Shown piece by piece: positions 26,940 through 39,430 of a stretch of DNA of 64,000 nt. Made by a program: the position numbers and the translations under genes. Every line of letters begins with the position of its first letter. Positions within the stretch are counted from its first letter, which is position 1. The DNA is from Serinus canaria. Taxonomy: Eukaryota; Chordata; Aves; Passeriformes; Fringillidae. The notes beneath the pieces were generated by a model. That model saw only the letters and a program-made list of their open reading frames with translations. It was not told the DNA's origin and made no database searches. The stretch covers positions 32,427,245 through 32,491,244 of the forward strand of contig NC_066316.1 in NCBI RefSeq assembly GCF_022539315.1. The letters are read 5' to 3'.

Positions 26940-28754
26940 CAGTTGAAACAATGCTTACATTCTTGCTGAAATTCTCAGCCAGCACTGCATAGCTGCCATC
27001 CTGGTTTTGTATCTGTTACTGTTCTGTTCAAGGTATTGTGGAATAAATAGTTAAAATGTTAATTGGTAAATTTGTGTTGTTGTAAGGTGTGTTTTGAGGG
27101 GGGGGGCGGTCCTATGGAGCCGTCTAGTTGATGCTACTTAGTTTCAGGAAGAAATGCTTGGGTGATTAAAATTATCATTTTTCAGATAAAAGTGAAAACT
27201 GCCCTGTTCTTGAACAGGAGGAGACATTACACATTGAGATCCTCTGTAGCTTTCCATTATTGCTCGCTTGGCTACAGTACTGTTTCTGTCAGCTATTGAT
27301 TCCATGTAGAAGAGGTTTTTTGGTTTTCTTCATTATTCTTTCATCTCATAGTTGTTCTGCTTCACTTTATAAGGTGTTAGTGCAGGTTGTATATATGTTA
27401 TGTGTGTATATTCCATGTACTTCTGTACTTGCATTCCTCATTTCATCAGGAGAGACTTGGCAGCACTACTGACTCTACTGTGCTGTGATATAATATGCTG
27501 CTATCAGTCTTTACACATATTGGCTTATATTCATTATTCTTGGGACAGGGATTTACTGCAAGAACTGTGAGCACTTCCATGTTTTTCACAGTCATCTGCA
27601 GACATTCAGACCTGAGGTAGATCCATGCCTACCATAAGGATGTCAGGTTTCTTTTTTGTCCCATTAGGTTTGGATCCTTTTAATTTTCCTCCAGGGATTC
27701 TTAGCATATTCCATTAACTCTCTATCATAATGTATGCAGAATTGCATTTTTGAACATGTTTCCTGTAATTCCATTTGTTGGAGAAGGGCAAAAAGAGGGA
27801 AAAATTTTATAAAATGAAAATGTTTCCTTGTGAAAAATGATTCTTTTATGTGGAGAAAAATTCAAATGATTCATCCTGCATTCATTACTTTTTATGAAAG
27901 CAGTCCCATCTATAGGGTATGACATAAGTACAAATACACTGCATGTTAATATAGCTTTATCTAAAATCAATCGGTGGATACCATCATGTCTGCTGAAGAA
28001 AAATAAGTTTAGGATAGAAATATCTGTCATTTAAAGATGGAATGGTTACATATCAGTACAGCAATTCTATCTTTTTTATTTGTTTGATCCTTGTATCACT
28101 CTTTGTTAGTAAACAAGAACATGTTAGAAAAGCAGTTGGAAGCACGATGTCCTTCTTAACCTCTTCATTTATGTGCTCATGAGGCTGTCAATATCTAGGA
28201 TACTTCACATGTTGTATAGTTATTATTTTAATATGATACACAAGCTCAGTTGTTCAGGTGAGCTAAGTAAAAAACTAGACTCCAGTTATGTTGCCATAAT
28301 GATTTTACAACACATAATTTTAAGTATTTTTTTTCCTAATTCTGTCTCTCCTCATAACCATTAGAAATAATTCTGCCAGAAATGTCAGGTTTGGTGCATT
28401 TCATGCCTGCCTTGTGGCTGATCACAAATTTCTGCTTTCTTTCATCAATATTTCATGCATTTGAAGTTGCAGTAGGAGGAACACCTACTTTTTTGCCTCA
28501 AACTTCACAGCAAAAGAGATCTGTGTTACTTTATCTTAGACAAATCCTTGAATAGCAAGTACAAGGAAGCTCTAAAATCTTACTTAATAGACATGACCCA
28601 ACAGAGAGAGATAAGTAAGCCACAGGTTTTGGGTTGCTTCTACCTATTAATTGATAATAGGAATAGTTATTTTTTTCCAGATGTATTTACTATTTTGTGT
28701 TCTTGTACAACTTCCATTACTGCTCTTAAATTGCACTCATTTAAAAAAGGGCAA

Positions 28755-28846
28755 TATCAATATTCGTACTTTACTGATGGGAAATTGAAGCATCAAGTCT
28801 TTGCCTAGCCCAAAGTCACATAGGAAGCTATCAGCTGAGTAATCCC
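28755..28846 (-). mobile_element. MIR-like SINE relic
   Basis: The plus strand reads 'ttactgatgggaaattgaag', then 'cctagcccaaagtcacatag' and 'gaagctat'. This follows the order of the well-known MIR segment (acagatg-ggaaactgaggc ... gcccaaggtcacacag...). The MIR sense strand is therefore minus. CORE/MIR-type SINEs predate the mammal-bird split and survive in birds as rare, decayed copies. Only the 3' half of the element is visible. Confidence 0.65.
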
Positions 28847-30273
28847 CTGAGGAGTATTTTTGTAATTCCCCAATCTGGAATCACCATTTCATGGCCTCTG
28901 AATGATTATTTCCCATTGGAAATAGTTACCACAGATGACTGATGCGTTTCCAAGGCTGCTACCAGGTAGAACACAAGCATGTCATAACATGGTTTCTATG
29001 AGGCCTGTGTAAGGCTGTCTTTAAAACCTATTTCATGTGTTGCATTTATGTATATATTATGGACTACCCTTTGTTGTTTCCATGTGTTGCATATGAAGTT
29101 CATTCACAGAAAAGAAATAATGAATACATATAGCACCTCAAAGAGAGATAAATCATAACCAAACTTATTAAAGGTATCTTGGCTGGGAAATTATAGTGTT
29201 TCAACAGCAGCAGCCCAAACAAGCACTTTTCCAAGGGAAATCACTTCTTCCTCTCTGACAGTAAAGTTGAAAATCTTTGTTGGGTGTTGGTAGCAATAGA
29301 TAAAATGTTCTCGTATTGAGTACACAACGATTCTACCACACAAGTTACTGGTAAATATTTCTCTGATATGTCAAGTAACAAAGAGTGTGAAAATATACCT
29401 GTTCAAGTGGTTTTTATCCGCTGATTTTTTTCTTTATACAAGTAAAGGTTCAAGTTAAATTATACAATTAATTATGTTCATTTTCTAATTTACAGTTCAT
29501 TAGATTTGATTTGAGGAAATGTTTAAGGGACAGCAAAATTATTTAATATATGTAACACCACATTCATTGTTCTCTGTTTCTCAGTCTCCTAAAGCAAGTA
29601 CAAGTGAGAAAGTGCTACAAGGATAATTATTTATGTGCATGTGGTGTGATGTGAAGAACCTCTGTGTTCCAGACAACGAGGTCTTGAACCTCAGCACAAT
29701 ACAGAGCACGGAAAGAATGAAAAGAGAGCGAATTCATGACTCTGCAGTACAAATATAAAAATTTCAGAATTGGAAATTAATGCCATAGCTAAGAGTGGTC
29801 AAGAGAAAAGCTATGGGTTTGCATATATGAAATACAAAGGATACTTTCAAGACAAGAGGATAAAAAACTCTTCAGAAAGGAATATCCAAGGCATGTCAGA
29901 GGTCTTTCTTGCCTTTACTACTAAGTTTTCAGGAACATTATTCTGAGCAGTGAATTTGTTATGTCAGTGAAATTATTCCTGATAAAATCATGACATTCAG
30001 AAACATCATTTTGATGTACTTGTCACAAACAATATTTGAAAATCATGATTCTTCTGTGGAGCACTGGTTAGCTACCTGTCCATTCCTGTGCCTGAGTGAA
30101 ATTACAAATTTAAGGAAGTGTATACCTGTGTTCCAAACTGCAGAAAAAACAATTTCGTTAACTCCTAGGGGAATGCTTGCTCTCATGTCCCACTTTAGAA
30201 CAGGACTAGAGGTGCTGGATTTGTCTCAGTGTACTATTTACAAGAAATTGTAACTGCAGCAAACTGTTCAAAA

Positions 30274-30309
30274 CCAATCACCACTGTGCCTGATGACTCA
30301 GCTGACTCA
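30274..30309. promoter_or_regulatory. Candidate cis-regulatory cluster: CCAAT and two AP-1 sites around an E-box
   Basis: Two exact AP-1/TRE heptamers TGACTCA lie at 30294-30300 and 30303-30309. The bases between and overlapping them form CAGCTG, an E-box. A CCAAT box is at 30274-30278. A palindromic NF1-like half-site pair, TTGGC-cat-GCCA, lies about 55 bp downstream. Exact paired TREs are uncommon by chance, but no gene start or conservation data are available here. The call is motif-based inference. Confidence 0.3.
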
Positions 30310-31269
30310 GTGGACTGTTAATGCCTTTGGCTGAGCAGCTGGCAATAAAGCTGCTGCTGGTGGTTGGCCATGCCAGCAAACTATTTTAGTGTCTGGCTTA
30401 ATAATTCAGTGGAAGTTAGCAGTGAGGGATAAAACGTGGTAAAATTTGAAGAATTTCAGGTTTACACTTTGTTCTGTGAATTGCAGAGCATCACCTGAGC
30501 TATGATCAGTGCCCTGTGTGTGCTCTTTGCCCAGAGCAGTGAAGACACTTTGTTTAACCTTTTTGAGGTGTGCAGCATCATTTTGCAAATGCTGGATGGG
30601 CCACCAGCTATCACAGCACTGCTCTCGCTGCTCAGCTGAGTATCAGCTGACAATTTCACACCTACATCTACTAACTTTGTGATATATATGGAGCCCAGTA
30701 CAGTAACAGACAATTACAGTGTCAAACGCTAAAGCAATTAAAAATAAATGTTAGAGGTTGTGCAAATTCATGGGTGAACTTTTATTTCATTATTGTCTGT
30801 GCAGGTGCTCACATCATACCACATGTTCTGGTTTCTGGCTCAGGAAATCTGATGTAACCAACATATTGTGAGGTTGAAAGGAGAGTGGGAGTGAAGCCAA
30901 CGTTTGCTTCACTCTTTAACCTAGAAAAGTGAAGATCTAAGAGGGAATATAATTCCTGCCTACAGTTGTTGCAGATATGATAAATATTAGAGCATGGGAA
31001 AAGCTAAATAACTATGTTGACATAAACCAAATGGGTATAAACTGTCCAAAGATCAGTCTGGGATTCAAAATATAACTCTTCAAACAATTGAAAGCAGCTT
31101 TTCTAGAACAAGTTTTGTGGGTGTTAAGAGCCTTAACACTTTTATGATAGAGCATGAATTAGAAAAATTTCAGAAAAGGATTAGAAGAAGTAGCTGCCTA
31201 TAGATGTAAATACCCGTATTTGGTGACTTAGAAAGTACTTTTATCTGATGTGGTTTAACTTTAGTGGGG

Positions 31270-31330
31270 TTTTTTTTGGGTTTTTTTTTTTTTTTTTGGT
31301 TGTTATTTATTTATTTATTTATTTATTTTA
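31270..31330. repeat. Poly-T tracts and (TTTA)n microsatellite
   Basis: T8 (31270-31277) and T17 (31281-31297) are followed by about seven TTTA units at 31303-31330. On the minus strand this is a TAAA array next to A tracts, as can arise from an old retroposon tail. No retroposon body was recognised beside it. Confidence 0.85.
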
Positions 31331-31650
31331 ATTTATATTTTTCTAGTTTCTGGGTTTTCTTCCCAGTAGCCAAAGCAAACAGAGTAAAGAGATAAAAGTA
31401 TGGAAAGCAATCCGGAGATTTATTAATTTTGTTTTAGAAGAGGCACAGCACTAGATTTTCCTGTATGCTTGAGGTTTACTGGAGGTTATTTTTTAAAACT
31501 TTTTCCTTTGTTGATAAATGGGGTTCCACTTTAAATAAATCATGATATCAATACTATATCAAAATAAAAGTAAACAAAATATAAGATATAATTTAATTAT
31601 TAAAAAGCCAGTACCAAATTAATACAATATTCAGTCATTTTTATATCCAG

Positions 31651-31706
31651 TATTTGATAAAGTTATTGCTATTTTCTGTATTTGATGAAGTTAATGCTAT
31701 TTTCTC
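31651..31706. repeat. Two-copy tandem repeat, 28-bp unit
   Basis: 'tatttgataaagttattgct' plus attttctg is followed directly by 'tatttgatgaagttaatgct' plus attttctc. Two substitutions lie within the 20-base cores. Confidence 0.85.
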
Positions 31707-33109
31707 TGTAAAAAATGTGAGTGAGGTGGGATAAATAAAAATTATTCAAAGTGCTCAAAAGATAGGAAAAATTTTGGTCCAAGATCTGAACTTTGTGTGT
31801 CCAGATAATTTTACATAGCAGCCATTAAGAACTACTAAGCTCCAAAAGACCAATGTTTTCTACTGGCAGGTATGTTGTTTTGGTGAATTTGACCATTTTA
31901 ATTTGCTGAACAAAGAAATTTGTTTTTCAACATAAATCTTCAAATGGGAATTGAATTTTTTCCAGTCACTGCTTTAATGCAACTGTGTTGTTTTATACTG
32001 GGGAGAATCAAACTTACACGTATTAAGCTCATAGTATAAGACTATTAGATCAAAATTCTCCTTCCATTTACACTTATGCAACCACACTGAATTAGTAACT
32101 CAGGAGATTAATATTTAAAGTGTTGCTGAAGGACTGCACTGCATAAATCCCATTAATGTTAATTCCTAGGCACTGTGCTGAAAATGTACCTTTAAGTGTC
32201 TGTCATACCAGCGATTCTTATAAAAACTTATAAGCCAATTTAATTTGGAAGTAGCAGTCTAACCCTGTGCAAATGCAAAGTTATTAAATATTAATTCTTT
32301 AAGAAATTAGTCTCAGGCTTTTCTTCTAGAAAATAATTGTTGCCAGTTGTTGCATTGATCTAGGAGTCTTCTCTGTTATATCAGGGGTTTGTTAGCTCTT
32401 TGTTACCTAAGCTTATGTTTTCTGTTGATTTAACTTGTCTGTCATTCGCATCTGAGAACTTTTTTTTTTTACTTAAGTACTTTTGAATATGTAGAAAAAC
32501 ATGAACCAAAAAATATTGTTTGTAAGCTGTTTAGTCATTTTAATCTATATTAGTAATGCATCCTTGATTGCTAATCTTTTAAGAAATATTTATTTTTTGT
32601 TTCCAAGTTAAACACACTTTTGAAAAACGAAGAGTGTACAAAATATATCCCCTTTTTGCAATCTTTATAAGGTATAATTACTACTTACACTTCAGAATGT
32701 GTGAACAAAACAGATCTGTACCAGTAACAGGTCTCAAAGCTTAGGGAAGGAAACCTGTTAACTACCACAGTCATAATATATTTGCTGTAAAAAAGTAAAA
32801 AAGCAGATGCTACTGATTCATAGAGATAATTTCCACAGAGGAAACCTCGAGTAACAATAATTAAAACCAAAAGAGAGGCCTAGGTTGAGGAATGTACTTG
32901 CATTGAAGTTTAGAAAATGTAGATAGAAGGGTCTTTAAAAGAGGGCCAGAACCATAAGGTTTGTTTGGTCAGGGTGAATAGAGTGCCGTGGTTTATCCCA
33001 AATGTGCTTCATCAGTGCTAAATCTGATTCAGCCCTACAATATGCTATTTTATGAAGGCTGTTTGATCACACCTAACATCCAGCATGCAGTGTGCCTGCA
33101 GTGGTATGA

Positions 33110-33500
33110 AATGCTTTAGCAGGGGTTTCTCAAACGTGTATCGGAGGCAGAGCGCTGGGGACAGGCAGGTGGCCCCACGGGAGCAGTGCCTGGCAACTGA
33201 GGCCACCCCCAGCCTGTGCTAGGGTGGCCCCCAAAATCTCCCTGCTGCTTCTGCTGCTGCAGCACTTTCCTGAGTGCCTTCCTTTTGGGCAGGAAGCATG
33301 TTTTGAGGGGATGACTGCTGGCTTCAAACACAGGCTGTCCTTCTTCCTTAAACCACTACAATTTTCACATTCAGGGAGACTCTGGGGGAGGGGGTGGTGT
33401 TTCTCCATCTTCTGACATGCCTGGCAGAAGTGGAGTGACAAGGCTGTAAAAATAAACAGGCTTCCTGGCACATTCAGGTCTTTTGTCAAGACTCCCTGTA
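33110..33500. other. GC-richer island of unknown nature
   Basis: This stretch is clearly richer in G and C than its surroundings. It has G-runs on the plus strand at 33376-33395 and a few CpGs near 33130-33180. The minus strand is open for 125 codons (33130-33507), one of the longest frames in the window, but the product is Ser/Leu/Pro/Cys-rich and resembles no family I know. It could be a decayed repeat, a small CpG-poor enhancer or an untranslated exon. Confidence 0.4.
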
Positions 33501-34640
33501 CAAGCATTTTGAATCTGTTTTTATGGAGTTTCCCAATAGATTAACCAGATTCTGCTAGACAAGTGTTCAAATATATTTCTGCTTTTGTTCTGGTTCATTT
33601 TCCAATGCAGAGTTTGCTTTTAAGTTTACTAACACCTTCCACTTATTAAAACAAAAGCTTTTTATTTTATTTTGATAATTTTCTTTTGGAATGGTGTCAG
33701 GTGGTACAGGTGGAGCCCCTCATGTTACAGCTTTACTTAAAAGGAACTAGCTGAGAAGCCTTGCAGACTCTTAGTGTTCATAAGAAAGAATGTTTGGGGA
33801 ACAGTTTTAAAGGGAGAAGGAAGCTAATTAATGTTTCAGAAAGGAGAAACCAGAAAACTCAGGTAACTGAAGGTCTGTGATTTTGCTTTCAGACTCAAGC
33901 AATGGAGACCTAGAGAAGGATAACATTAAAAATAACTGAAAATTATTTGTAGAAAACCTGTTTTAAGTATTGTATTTATCATTTCATGATGTTAAATATT
34001 TTGTTAGAAAATTAATAATTTTGAATAAAACAGGTTTACAAAGGCCTTTTGACATAATTTAGTAAGGCAACAGGTCTTAATATTTTAGAAGAGCATGAAG
34101 TGCATGGCATAGTTTTTTGGTTATGTGAAAGGTCTCAAATGTCAAATGAGGAATTGAATTGCTTGATTATAACAGAAACGTGATGTTTAAGAGAAAATAT
34201 TCTCGGTCATATTTAATTTTTATGAAACAAGTAAATGAAGAAAAATTATAGATTGAGTAACTAAATAAAGAGAGAAAATATCAATGATGCAGAACATGCT
34301 TGCTAAGTTGACAAATTAAGGAAAGAAAAAGCAGGCATTTCATTAGGGAAATACATCTGGAAAAGGAACATTAATTGTATTCATAAAAACAAAGAATCCA
34401 TTCCTCAGAAGTGCTTAGACTGGTAAAGATTCAATGGGTCAGACTGAATAATCAGTCTGATACTGATCTCAGTGCAATTCTGTGTTATGTAGAGCTAAAG
34501 TGATCCTATATAATCAGGTGGATATCACATAAAGAAAAAAAGGACCTTTACTCCCATTTTTGGCCACATGCTGAGTTTCAGCAGTTCTGCAGAATTTCTG
34601 CAGTTCCAAATTCAGTGCCTGAAGAAGTTGAATATCTGAA

Positions 34641-34670
34641 TTTACTGAATCCTGTGGAGGATTCAGTAAA
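34641..34670. repeat. Short inverted repeat, 12-bp arms
   Basis: 'tttactgaatcc' (34641-34652) pairs perfectly with 'ggattcagtaaa' (34659-34670) around a 6-nt spacer. It forms a compact stem-loop, and there is no T-run to suggest a polymerase III terminator. Confidence 0.85.
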
Positions 34671-35234
34671 GAGTCCCATAAATTTCATCAGAAGGCATAA
34701 TGGATGTCAAGATATAAGGGGAAATCGTTTCATGGAGTACCAAGAAGTGGCCAGGTCTTCTTAATGTAACTCTGAAAATCTCAATACATGACTTCATGAA
34801 TCAAACTACATGTTTGGGAGACAGAATTTTGATAGCAGTGGGTTTTGCAGTGGCACTGAAGACTAGAAAACACAGCATTTTTAAGAGTGCAGGAAGTTAA
34901 ATGTTATTTCACCTTCTCAAGGTTTGTGATGGATTCTTCATCACAAGCATCTTTTAAAAAAAGCAGAATGTTTTCTTAGGGGACAAAATTGTGTTTGACT
35001 TGAAGCAGAGTTAGTTTTTTGGAAGGTATAGCAAGCCACATGTACATAGAGGTTCTTTCTATTTTCCAATATGTCCATAAATTAAACATAGCTATTTCTG
35101 ATTACTTCATGGGCTTTCTAAAAATGCATATTTATAGCTCCATTTTAAAATTTTATGCACATTTTTCTAAAATGCTTTTTTTTCTTTTTTTCTTTTTTTC
35201 ATCTTTTTGAAGTAGATAGTGTTTTCTAGTCTCA

Positions 35235-35286
35235 CTTTGCATTTAGGCATGGAGAGGTGAAGTCACTTGCCTGATAAAATACAGCT
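35235..35286 (-). mobile_element. Possible second MIR-like relic
   Basis: 'ggcatggagaggtgaagtca' followed by 'cttgcctgataaaatacag' parallels the MIR segment (ggcacagagaggttaagt-acttgcc-aaggtcacacag) read on its antisense. It is short and more decayed than the copy at 28.8 kb. Confidence 0.4.
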
Positions 35287-36511
35287 CTCTTTATTCCCAG
35301 GACAGTTTCCTACAGCACCCTGTTTCCAAAATATCACAAGTCATATTATTCTCATATGTATTCCTCAGAGCAATCAGGCATTTATGCTTTTTTGGCCAAT
35401 ACCTTTGATTGAAGAGGAATTATTTGAATGGACATTGTATACTTATTGGAGATGTAAGTTGATTAAGGACATGCTGTTGCATGCATTGAGTGGCAGACAA
35501 TCACAGACAATATTAGCAAGTGAAAATCTTGTCCTCCTGTCCTTTTCTTCACTATTGAAATAAAAAAAAAACAAAAAATAAGGAAGTAAAATACATGGAC
35601 CATTTCAAGGATTCACTGTAATTGATGTCTTTCTAAAGTAGTCAAGCATTTATTCCTGCATACTATTGAATAGTGCAGTAATTTAGCTCATGGGAGTAAA
35701 TCTTCTGTGTAAAAAGAAAATTGTGTGATAACTCTATCATATTTTAGCAACACTGATAGACATAGTCACACTTATTCCTCATTTGTTGAGTTCTTTGCCT
35801 GTCCTTTACTTGCCTTTTTAATTTCTTCATGTCACTGCCAAGAATCTGTCTTTATGAACTACTGCTCATGTAATCCACTGGCTTTCCATGGAATACTGTT
35901 AGGAGACACTGGCAATCCTTAACTGTGCTTTTATCCTTTCACAAAGTAAACTGCACAATTTGCAGAAACAGCATTTACCTGCCAAGGACTCTTTATTGAT
36001 CCCACTCAGTGATTGCTACCTTTGGCACAAGTGGTAATCATGCAGACCAAAACAGCACTCCTAAAGCACTTCCTCGATCTTTAAGACCCCCAAAGTACTC
36101 CTTGCACAAAAGCAAAACCCCTGCCTGTTAATCATTTTGCACTTTTTATTTCTCACCTGACAGGCCTAAGTTTATCATTTTTTTTCTGGACATCTGTGGT
36201 TTCAAAGAAATAGAAATTAAGTCTATCCAGAGATTAATTTCTAAATTCTCTGGTTACTTATTTAAAGTGGGATTTAGTTGTGCCAACTTTGATTATGTTA
36301 AATAATGTTTTAGAAGATGCTTAGAAATTTCCCACAGTAAATGTTGCTATTTTCTCAAAGCTTGGGCCATGCTAGTGTTGTCCCAGAAGTTCCTATTTGC
36401 TTGTGGTTTTCCTCATCATTTCTCTTTTTCATAATTATTATTGGCACACAACAGTATTTCTTCTCAACTAAATATCTTTCAAATAAGGCCTGTGGTTTTG
36501 TTTTGGTTTTG

Positions 36512-36528
36512 TTTTTTTTTTTTTTTTT
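36512..36528. repeat. Poly-T tract, 17 bases
   Basis: T17 preceded by two TTTTG-type units (ttttgttttggttttg). A simple low-complexity tract. Confidence 0.75.
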
Positions 36529-37256
36529 CCTTCTGAGCCAGTCTCTTAATTTCTCCATTTTTTTTCTTGTGAGGAATGTTGGAAAAGGCATATTGTTCTG
36601 CTTTGCACCCAAGAGTTCCTGGAAAGATACTTAGCTGCTAAAGAAGACAAAAACATTTATATAATAGATTGCTGACAAGGCTTTTTCCAGCCTGCATAAA
36701 CTTACACTTTACAGAATATTATTTCATGATATATTTTTAAATATGCTTCTTATTTAATTCTGTTAATCTCTGTAAGTCTTGAAGAAACCACCTATGCATT
36801 CCTACTGGCCAGGTTCTAGGACATTTAGCTGCTTAGATTCCTATTTCAGACAAGGAATTGTATGAAGATGCTAAATATGGAACCATGTCTGTAACCAAGC
36901 TGGTTTAGAGGATTTTGTTGCAGTTTATGTAGTTATTGTTATAATTGTTGTTAACAATATTGTCTGAACAACAACAAAAAAGAGGCAGATAGAGCAAAGT
37001 TTACAAGCATGTAGACTCTACAGTGGAAAACTAAATTTCACTTTTAAAATGACAGACATTCCCTTAATTGTTGTCCCTAGCTGATATTTAATTAAAGCAT
37101 ATAGGCAATTTGAATTAAATGCCTAGGCAATTTGAATGTCATGTCAAATTGAGGTTTTCTGCAGATGATGGACATGTGAAATATGTTTTAAAGTGATTTT
37201 TACTGGTATGAATGATCAGGGAAGAAAAGAACGATGCATACTGAATCATTTATTCC

Positions 37257-37280
37257 TATATATATGTGTGTGTGTGTGTA
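37257..37280. repeat. (TA)n(TG)n dinucleotide tract
   Basis: Alternating 'tatatatatg' runs into 'tgtgtgtgtgtgtgt'. A short compound microsatellite. Confidence 0.85.
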
Positions 37281-39019
37281 TTCACATATATGCTTGGACT
37301 CTTTTTGAGTTTCAGAAGGGTGAAAGTGTACCATAAAATATAGACCAAATAGTGTCCCATATCACAAAAGGTCATTTTCTGTAACAGAAGTCCTTGGCAC
37401 ATAGGCAGCTTCCTGTCTCCAACTTCCATGTGAATTCCAACTGTTAAAGCAAGTTAAATGTCTGTAGGGTGTCCAGCATAAAATCTTTGCTTTCCAGTGT
37501 TACTTATCACCTCCTATAAAGTCCTTAGTATCTCTATGGCTTACTTTTCACAAAAGCAATTCCTTTACTGAAACCACAAATCCTACTCAACTTAGTCTTT
37601 ATCAAAGAAGCCAGACCTGGCCTCTATGGGGAGAGTTTTGGACAGAGTAGAACAGCGCTCCCTCCCCACTCTTATTAGCTCTTAGTCTTTTACATTCCTC
37701 ACAGGAAATCCAGATCATGCTTTAATAGGCTAAATATCATGTGAAACATTATCAGTGGAATTGCTACTAATTATGAAATGCTGTAGTCTATTAATTCTGT
37801 ATTCTCTGGTTTCTGGGAGATCCTAGCTTGTTTCCTTATTTCCTTGTAGTGATGGGATTTTCAAAGCTATCTGTGTAATTTCTGTGGACACCATACCTTA
37901 CTGTTGGAATCGTGTTGTCTGGCATGTTAAGGCACCTCATAAACCTTTTCAGAAGAGACTCACATTTCTCCCAAGATGAAAGGTGTTTTCTCTAGAAAAG
38001 CTATTTAAGTCTGACCAGGAATGTGGACTTAGAAATTCTAGAAATTATTCCAATGCATATTTAATTCTGAAATATCTAGCTGGTGATGAAGAAAGATAGA
38101 CATGGGAAAGAAATTAAAATGAACCTTACAGCTAGCTGCTTAAAATTATCAGAGCAAGTGAAAACTCAGTGGCTGGTTTCCCACATGCTATTGCTCATCA
38201 AGACTCCAGGCCAGTGAAGAGGGAACAATATAGAATTTGGTTAATAAAGTTATATATGATGTATTAGAAAACCACCTTAATAAGACTTTGCAGAACCTGC
38301 TTCTTAGCAGTTTATTTGAAGTTGGATCCATATGTGATACCTTCCAAAAGTAATTCAGCTCCACTGAAACCAGAATCACTAAGTAATGTCTTCAATTACA
38401 TGCACACAAAAGGGTAGATCTGGGCTTAACTTTAATCAATTCAGAATTACCAAACTCCCAAGTACTCTTGTTAGGTTTACTTGTAAACCTAGCTCTAGAA
38501 ATTGTAGCACATGCACGAATTCAATCAAACAAGAGTCTGACACTTAGTTTCCAGTTGTAGCTGCAGTTTCTGTAAAGTCATGAATTGGCCAAAGTTCAGT
38601 AGAAGAGGTTTGCAAGCCTTAGGACACCCCTTATTTTCATTGATATCTGATATAAAAAAGGGAATCAGACGAAGTTCTCTTTCCATTGAGGTTTCCTTGG
38701 AAACATATCCTCAATGCTTCAGCATGGTAAATTCTCACATGTTTTCAGGGAATTAAGGATTTTTTAGTTTTCCTCTAGAATCTCAGGTTTTCATTGTGGA
38801 AGTGAATTTTCTTGAGTAGACTAAAAGAGGAGTAGAAGCTTAGTCTTGATTAGACAGGAGTTTCATTGTTGCCCAGAGGGCTAGTGATGATCTGAATGGA
38901 CTTTGGATCATATTTGTTTTGGTCAAGTGAGGAAGAAGAACATTGATTTCAGGGATGTTGGAGAAAGCTTAAAACAGGGCTAATATTTCTTAAGTTTTTG
39001 GGTTCTTAGCAGATGGAGT

Positions 39020-39430
39020 TGTAACGGGGTACTGTGGGGGGATGGAATGTAGGAGAATAGAGATAGTGCTGAAGGCAGTCTCACCCCTGAGGAGTTGCAG
39101 CTGTACTAATCACCAAGGATTTAGGAGCAAGCCTACCCTTAACAGGCCACTGCTGTGTCCAGTAAGGATGGGTGTGATAAAAGTGTGGGTTAGCTGGTTG
39201 AGAGGAGAGGTGGAGGCTGTGCTGCAAGGAGGAAGGGTCAGTGGTTGTGTGAGGATCAGTAAGGGTTCGGCAAGGGGCAGGAAGGAGTCAGCGTTGTGAG
39301 GAGCTGCCCATGAGAACTCATAGAGGAGGTATGAAGGTTTTACACTAAGGTAACAATAGGGTACTGTAAAGGCTTTTTCATGTGCTCCATCCTTGATAAA
39401 GGCCTCAGAAGAACAAATTGCAGCTTAGAC
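39020..39430 (+). mobile_element. Candidate LTR-like or unclassified interspersed repeat
   Basis: A G-rich block unlike its A/T-rich surroundings. It opens TGTAAC-GGGGTACTGT and contains 'ctcacccctgaggagttgca' and a TATA-like GATAAAAG at 39176-39183, followed by 'tgtgggttagctgg'. This arrangement would suit an LTR promoter, and the text feels familiar from avian repeats, but I cannot name a family. The nine bases gggtactgt occur both at 39027-39035 and at 39359-39367, each preceded by gtaac. They may mark the edges of an inserted segment of about 320 bp. End positions are uncertain. Confidence 0.35.

Larger units (their letters stand above)
26940..38999. other. Unique non-coding DNA, about 12 kb
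   Basis: No supported coding exon. Contained items are listed separately: a regulatory-motif cluster near 30.3 kb, MIR-like relics at 28.8 and 35.2 kb, a (TTTA)n array at 31.3 kb, a GC-richer island at 33.1-33.5 kb and a (TA)n(TG)n tract at 37.26 kb. A G9 run is at 27098-27106. At 37102-37137 'taggcaatttgaat' occurs twice, 22 bp apart. Confidence 0.55.

Noticed and set aside
29990..30253. 87-codon plus-strand frame upstream of the AP-1 cluster
   Set aside because: No recognisable domain, no splice context and no sign of codon constraint. The nearby regulatory motifs do not by themselves make it a gene.
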